From positions 342,021,793-342,085,792 of the forward strand of contig NC_081408.1 of the NCBI RefSeq assembly GCF_030272615.1: DNA of 64,000 nt, read 5' to 3'. Position 1 is the first letter of the stretch; the number at the start of each line of letters is the position of its first letter. The position numbers were made by a program, and so were the translations under genes. The DNA comes from Cryptomeria japonica (lineage: Eukaryota > Streptophyta > Pinopsida > Cupressales > Cupressaceae). The notes beneath the pieces are model-generated. The model did no database searches, was not told where the DNA came from, and saw nothing but the letters and a program-made list of their open reading frames with translations. Positions 58,358-64,000 of the stretch are shown piece by piece.

Positions 58358-59350
58358 TGTTAGAAAAATCTAATACCAGGATTAAACTAAGAGGGGGGGG
58401 GGGGGGTGAATAAGTTTACCGTAAAAAATTAGAACTAATGCATATCAAAACCATTAAACCAGAGCACAAAGGAACCAACACAATGAAGAATAGAACATGA
58501 AAGTACAATACACACAACACCAATATTTTGACGTGGAAAACCTAGTAAAGGGAAAAACCATGATGGGAAACCCTACCCACAATCAGATAATACTTATGCA
58601 GCAGTATGTAAAATTACAATGGGGATTGTACTTGCAATCAAGACAATTGCCTAGATCTCACTGCTCATCACAAAAAGAAGTCTCACTGACTTACATAAAC
58701 ATTGGACTACAATTTGAAAGGAATGAACTGTGAAAGTAGCATCTCCTAATGCTTGATATGGTTCTAGTTAAGCACAAATGTCTGCCCTACAGTACAAAAA
58801 CCTTCATCAAATGATATATCACTTGTTCACACATAAACTTTCCTCTAATAATGTAGACATAACCATTACATGAATAAGTCACCTATAAATATAGATCATC
58901 AACCTTATTGACAAGGTCGGCTAAACCTTAAACCCATAAACCCATAATAACAAAAATTAAATTACATGGTATCACCAAACCAATATTATGATTTACATTA
59001 CATAGCATGGACCTAAATCAAGTAACCAAACAATTCCATCCACCGGAAATTCCACTCAGACCAAAATTCAACATGCTTCACCAACCTGTAGAAACCCTTA
59101 GTGAGGAAAACAAAAAGTCTAATTGGATCCAAATAGGACCACCATAATAGAATACCAGCCAATGCAAAGTCACCAAACACTTAGAATATGATCAAGAAGA
59201 ACCTTCAGTATGATAGAAACCAATTCCATAAGCCGGACCAAAATCGACTGACCAAAACACCAAATATCACTTATTGGTAAAGCTAACTGGTACTAGGAAA
59301 TACCAATCAGAAACATAAGCGATAGTAACCGAAGCACCAAAACATGAACC
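58358..59350 (-). repeat. G 5' LTR, truncated by J
   Basis: On the plus strand it starts TGTTAGAAAAATC and runs colinear with 47015 on until CATGAACC, where the partner continues with AACAGAATATGG and this copy changes to the J LTR start. It includes an uninterrupted run of 14 G (58393-58406). Confidence 0.85.
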
Positions 59351-59588
59351 TGTTGGCATTGTGTTGTCATTGATGTCAACCGATATGGGATATTGATGAG
59401 CAGTGTTGGCATTGATGAATATGAGGAATGGTGTCACTGATGTCATCTAGCTAAGCAAGTAATCGGTAAGGAAGAGTGGGTCATGTAGCAGAATGGCCAT
59501 TGGAGTCATCAGTACACAAGTTAGTGTTGAATTTTTTTGAAGACATAAGGACTGCAGACCGGTAAGAGACATGTTGGTAGTACATGGT
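59351..59588 (+). repeat. Start of a copia LTR, J (238 bp visible)
   Basis: TGTTGGCATTGTGTTGTCATTGATGTCAA-type start (split here: TGTTGGCATTG, then TTGTCATTGATGTCAA) is shared with the A LTR. It lies inside the G LTR and is itself cut at 59589 by element I. The rest must lie beyond the window. GAACC (59346-59350) would be its target duplication. Confidence 0.65.
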
Positions 59589-61167
59589 TGTCATGATGGG
59601 AATGAGAATGGGATAGACTAGCCTAGTCAATGCTCTTTGATCCTCCCCTTGGATCACTAGGTGTTCCAACCACACCCTAGGGTCTCTAGGACTTCCCTTT
59701 CTTGTGGATCCTCTGACCTTGCCCAATCCACCCACCAACAACATGTGATTCTTCTCCTAAGCTCTCACCTACTCACAAGCTTCAAAACCCTTGCATAGGC
59801 TAATAAGGGTTTAACTCTTCCTACACCTTCTTAGGTCCTAGCAAGGATAAGATAGGTCTTTGACATATTTCTCCATCCAATCATGTGCCCCCAAGAGGTT
59901 TTTACCTTCCTACTTGTTACCGATCTCACTATTTTGCTTCTTTCCTACAAAATAGCGCTACAAGGAATGTGCCCCTATTAGGCCTCCATTCTGGACTTTT
60001 AGGGCTTCCTCTTGCAAACAATGCCAAAACTTGTGAAACTCCCCAAAGGAACTACTATTCATTTGCCCAAGGCTCAAGGATTTTCCTAGTTTTGGGACCC
60101 CAAGTGTCCCTACACTGCCCTAGGTGAATTTAAGGGTTTTTGAGGGTTTTTAAGGGTTTTTAGGCCTGCCAGGGTCACAGTGATGGTTTGTTGTCTTCAC
60201 CACCTTTTCTAGATTGGTAGAAGCTCCTCCTTCTCACTAATGATGCTCCACACACCCCTCTACAACTCCTCCAAAGGGTGCCTCTTTCCTTGTCCTTCTT
60301 TACTCTCACGGACCTCTGCAACCTTGACCCTTCCTAGCCGGGCACAGACCAGAGTCACCTAGGAGTGGGTCTTTGAAAGGCTTTCCTGCATCTTAAAGGG
60401 CCCTACTTCCTTTGAGATATTGTATAGGGTCTACACTCCTATTACCCATGGTTTCATGGTGTTTCCACAATGGAGATAGGAGTTGTCAACCCATTTACAC
60501 AAAACAGTCCAAAGCTGGACAGTAAAAGAGTAACTCACAAAGTATTTACAAAACACACAAAACCTACACAATAAACCTAACCTAAATGCTCAAAATGAAA
60601 TTATAAACACTATAGAAGACTCTCAACATAGTTTAGTTTGTAGAACAATCCATTGTCAATCTTTTAATGCTCCATTTGTGCAGACTGGCAACAAGAACAC
60701 AGTCACAGTCAAGGTCTTTTTCCTTTGGTCGTACAATCTGACATTCAACGCCTCTTTTTAGGGTTTTCACCAATTTATAATGTGCCTTTGTTTGTGTGCC
60801 AGGGTTAGGGTTCCCAATGCCAAGGCATGTTTATGACCTATTTGGTGGAAAAGTTGCATGACAACTTTGAAAAGTTGTCATGCAACTTTTTGCAACTTTT
60901 GAGCAACTTTTGCAATGTTGCTTTTCTTGACTTTTAGGCCTACATTAGGTTATCCTATGGACACAACCATGATAAAAGGACCCCAAACTCACCAATAGGA
61001 ACACATACCCTCAACTCCAAAGGAAAACTCAACCTAGACTTGTGAACCTAGGACCTAAACAAAACCAATGAGTTCTTGGCTCTTATTACATTTACATGGC
61101 TTCTTAAAGAAGCAAAGTCCCAACAAAATCAAATGGTGGAAGACCTTAGAAGGGTCCTCCTGCACCA
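59589..61167 (-). repeat. I 3' LTR (about 1579 bp)
   Basis: On the element strand it begins TGGTGCAGGAGGACC after the tract TAGAGGGGGAGTA and ends CATCATGACA. Its partner is not in the window, so the ends rest on TG..CA, the purine tract and the break in J. It holds short GGGTTTTTAA repeats near 60128-60162 and the hairpin at 60849-60890. Confidence 0.75.
60849..60890. repeat. Perfect 20-bp hairpin in the I LTR
   Basis: AAAAGTTGCATGACAACTTT (60849-60868), loop GA, then its exact reverse complement (60871-60890). Further GCAACTTTT direct repeats follow to about 60925. Confidence 0.9.
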
Positions 61168-61187
61168 TACTCCCCCTCTACACAAAA

Positions 61188-62657
61188 TTAAGGAACTAGG
61201 GGAGAGATGAGAGCCAGGTCAATACCAATTTTCTTGAACCCGCCCTCTTCAACCCAAGTGGCTTAAGACCCAGGTTGACCTCCCCACTTCACCAAGTGTT
61301 CCATGTAGACCTGGTGTCTAGTAGACTTCTTCACCCTTGACTCCAAGATCTCCTCTGCTATGGGCTGCTTCACTTGAGGCAAGGAATTCACATCCAAGTC
61401 ATGCAACACCTTGGCTTGATTCTCAGTTTGCCCTACTATTTCACCTTTGTATAATATCAGATCAACAACATTGAAGACTGGTGATATAGCCAAATTTGAA
61501 GGAAGATCCACCTTGTAGGTGTTCTCACCATATTTTAATAGAATTTTACAAGGTCCTCCCCTCTTCATTTGCAGCTTAGTAGGCTTTCCGCTTTGCATTC
61601 TAGCTTTACTTAAATGGACCATCACATAGTCACCCACTTTGAACTGAACCTCTCTCCTTTTTTCATCCACTTTAGCTTTCAGTTTTTTAGTAGACTCTAG
61701 GATGGCTCTCTTGGCCTGTTCTTGGACTTCCTTGATGGTTTGAGTGAAGTCCTCTGCTTGCCCACTCTTCATCTCCATGGAACCAAGTTTTCTTGGTTCA
61801 CACACCCCTCTTGGATGTCTGCCATAGACAACCTCAAAAGGACTCCTTCCAGTGGTCCTATTTACACTTTCATTGTAGGCATATTCAGCTTGTGGAATAA
61901 CTAGATCACAAGTCTGCCCATACTCCTTGGTTAGACACCTTAGCAAGTTGCCTAACACCCTGTTAATGACTTCAATTTGACCATCAGTTTGTGGATGGTA
62001 AGTTGAGTTGAATGATAAATTAGTTCCTAGTCTTCTCCATAAGGTTTTCCAAAAATGGCCCATGAACTTGCTATCCCTATCTGAAACAATACTTAATGGG
62101 AGTCCATGAATCCTTACAATCTCCTTAAAAAAAAGATGTGCAATGTAGCTATCATCATGAGTAGTTCTACATGGAATGAAATGTCTCATCTTCGAAAATA
62201 TATCTACCACCACATAGATGCTATCCATACCTATCTTTGTCTTGGGGAGTCCCACCACAAAGTCCATGCTCACACACTCCCAAGGCCTATTTAGGACTGG
62301 TAATGGCTAATAGAGGTCTGCATTGCTTGATCCTCCTTTTGCCCTTTAGCACACACCACATTGCTCCACATACCTTCTCACATCCCTTGGCAACCTAGGC
62401 CAGTGGTAGTATCTCTGTACTAGATCCAAAGTTTTATTGATTCCAAAGTGTCCATTTAGGCTTCCATTGTGTTTTTCTTGTATGATATTTTCTCTCATGG
62501 TTCCTCTAGGCACACATAACTTATTGCCTTTGAACAAGAGACCATTTTGAAGAGTGTAATCTACATACTCACCATGAAAATGATTCTCAAACTCCTTGCA
62601 GACCTTGTAGGTTGATGATAAGTCTTCATCTTCTTCATAGAGATCCTTGAAACCTTA
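61188..62657 (-). pseudogene. Element I: integrase with chromodomain
   Basis: It is in the same frame as RT, after the TAA at 62655-62657. The zinc domain has HNGSLNGHFG and CGVC (62537-62346). Counted from 62273 the catalytic triad is D4 (MDFVVGLP), D65 (VSDRDSKF) and E101 (TDGQIEVIN), with the D,D35E spacing intact. The GPY-like tail (KRGGPCKILLKYGENTYKVD) and chromodomain (YMEHLVKWGG, then ATWVEEGG after one stop at 61263) follow, ending in TAA 61188-61190. Chromodomains direct integration to marked chromatin. Confidence 0.88.
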
Positions 62658-64000
62658 TATCCATATGCTCTGCAATTGTATTTCTTGGACAGTCAATAAC
62701 TTCCGGCTTAAAGCATCTGCCACCTTGTTGAGCTGCCCCTTTTTATGCTTGATGGTAAAGTTAAAGGATTGGAGGTACTCCATCCACTTCAAATGTCTAT
62801 TGCTAAGCTTCTCTTGAGTGTTAATGTAACTCAAAGCCTGGTTATCTGTGAACACCACAAATTGTTTTGGGAGTACGTAATGCCTCCACTTCTTGAGAGA
62901 CTGAACTAGTGCATACAACTCTAGATCATATGTTGAATACCTCTTCTTTGCCTCATTAAGCTTCTCACTAAAAAATGCCACGGGCCTTCCCTCTTGACTC
63001 AATACACCCCCTACTGCAATTCCACTTGCATCACATTCCAATGTGAATAGCTTGTCAAAAGTAGGTAAGAGTAGGATGGGTTTTGTGGCTACTTCTTGCT
63101 TCAATAATTGGAATGCTTCATCAGCTTGTTCAGTCCATTTGAACTTAGTTTTAAGGCCTCCTTTTATGGTGTCAAGTACTGGTGCACATATGCCATTGAA
63201 GTTCCTCACAAAATTTCTATAGAATTGGGCTAAACCATGGAAACTCCTAACTTCAGTCCCTGTTTTAGGGGCAGGCCAATTCAAGATTGTCTCCACCTTG
63301 CTTGGATCCATCTTCAAGGTTCCCTTAGACACCACAAATCCCAAGTAGACTAACTCTTGCTTCAAGAAGTCACACTTCTCTAAGTTTATTGCCAACTTCT
63401 CTTCATGCAACCTCTCTGGGACTAACCTCAAATGTTCTAGGTGCTCCTCTTTGGTTTTGCTATAGATGAGTATGTCATCTAAGTACAAAACCACAAATCT
63501 GCCTATGAAGTCCTTCAACACCTCATTCATCAACCTCATGAAGGTGCTTGGGGCATTGGTAAGTCCAAATGGCATCACAAGCCATTCATACAACCCTTCT
63601 ATGGTCTTAAAAGCGGTCTTCCACTCATCACCCTCCTTAATCCTAACTTGATGATAGCCACTTTTAAGGTCCAACTTAGTAAAATACATGGCACCTCCTA
63701 AACAGTCCATCAAATCCTCTATTCTAGGAATAGGAAATCTATACCTTATGGTGATCCTATTGATTGCTCTTGAATCAATGCAAAGTCTCCACTTGCCTCA
63801 CTTCTTTGTTGCTAGTACTACCGGGACTGCACATGGGTTGATGCTCTTCTTGATCAGTCCTTGATCCAACAACTCCTACACTTGCCTTTCCACCTCCTTG
63901 TTTTGATCAAGTGTGAGCTTATATGCTGCTTTATTGGGCAGGGATACAATGGGTACGAATTCTATTTGATGGCTTATAGACCTTCTTGGTGGAAGTGTTG
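62655..64000 (-). pseudogene. Element I: RT and RNase H
   Basis: The frame enters from the right edge and runs to TAA 62655-62657. Upstream stops are TAG in the ERQV*ELL region (near 63880) and TGA near 63800. From 63713 RT is clean: [23 protein letters not shown], and the catalytic YLDDIL at residues 77-82. The RNase H aspartate motif [18 protein letters not shown], then [20 protein letters not shown] and FTDNQALSY follow. The catalytic residues visible are intact. Confidence 0.9.

Larger units (their letters stand above)
47015..59350 (-). mobile_element. Copia element G, split by H and cut by J
   Basis: The 3' LTR is 47015-48171, internal sequence 55258-58357, and 5' LTR 58358-59350 (cut short by J). 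H occupies 48175-55257 within it. The G LTRs share TGTTAGANAAAT..., then AAACTAAGAGGGG, and are diverged from the H LTRs, though related to them. The internal domain lacks RT, so G is a deleted copy. Confidence 0.8.
59589..64000 (-). mobile_element. Chromovirus-like gypsy element I (runs out of the window)
   Basis: The 3' LTR is 59589-61167, purine tract 61168-61180, and pol 61188-64000. The order RT, RNase H, integrase, chromodomain is that of Ty3/gypsy chromoviruses. One reading frame holds through the whole visible pol, with a handful of stops. Gag, protease and the 5' LTR lie to the right, outside the window. Confidence 0.9.

Noticed and set aside
48175-58358. H and G as one LTR-sharing tandem like C.
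   Set aside because: The outer LTRs (47015 and 58358) form one pair and the inner LTRs (48175 and 54071) another, diverged pair, with ATCT at both H edges. Nested insertion explains this better.

Overview
This window is plant nuclear DNA and almost all of it is LTR retrotransposons inserted into one another. Evidence for a plant is the mix of element types: Tnt1/Tork-like and Sirevirus-like Ty1/copia elements, Tat-like and chromovirus-like Ty3/gypsy elements, a plant mobile domain (PMD) gene, and telobox-like AAACCCTAA motifs. The nesting and the heavy stop-codon decay suggest a large, slow-turnover, methylated genome (a gymnosperm would fit, but this is a guess). I found no convincing host gene, tRNA, rRNA or CRISPR array.

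Layout. (1) 1-33551: a copia family, 'A'. The 3' part of one copy (A', 1-2292) runs into an LTR (2293-3814) that also serves as the 5' LTR of a second copy (A), which ends with its 3' LTR at 32074-33551. The gag gene of A is split by a 12.8-kb gypsy element 'B' (minus strand, 4548-28397; 5-bp target duplication GCTAG/ACTAG). The lower LTR of B is in turn split by 'C' (4714-15776), a Tnt1-like copia array of the form LTR-internal-LTR-internal-LTR with one perfect CAATA target duplication around the whole array. (2) 33552-36182: no recognisable gene; a ~1-kb MITE-like candidate with ~30-bp terminal inverted repeats at 34250-35244. (3) 36183-45627: a fragment of the B family ('E') split by a plus-strand, gag-only gypsy element 'D' (36817-45520, target duplication ATAAC), which itself holds a probable solo copia LTR 'F'. 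(4) 45628-47014: unassigned sequence 'K' with two broken ORFs. (5) 47015-59350: minus-strand copia element 'G', with a related element 'H' (48175-55257) inserted at the junction of its 3' LTR and internal domain. The 5' LTR of G is cut by the start of a plus-strand copia LTR 'J' (59351), and J is cut by a minus-strand chromovirus 'I' (59589 to the window end) with RT, RNase H, integrase and chromodomain.

How the parts work together. Each element carries the usual gag, protease, integrase and RT/RNase H set or a remnant of it, and every coding region here is disabled by stops, frameshifts or deletions. B and D lack reverse transcriptase altogether and would depend on proteins from other elements. 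The most interesting locus is inside B. Between the relict end of its pol and its 3' LTR, on the strand opposite to gag, is a gene with a GGGCTA repeat, a TATA box, a short first exon ending in GTAAGT, a 933-nt intron and a CAG acceptor that leads in frame into a plant mobile domain protein. The intron holds eight tandem hairpin units whose stem bases covary, ending 36 nt before the acceptor. PMD proteins of plants (MAIN/MAIL1 type) act in transposon silencing, so an antisense PMD gene carried by a retroelement is worth following up.
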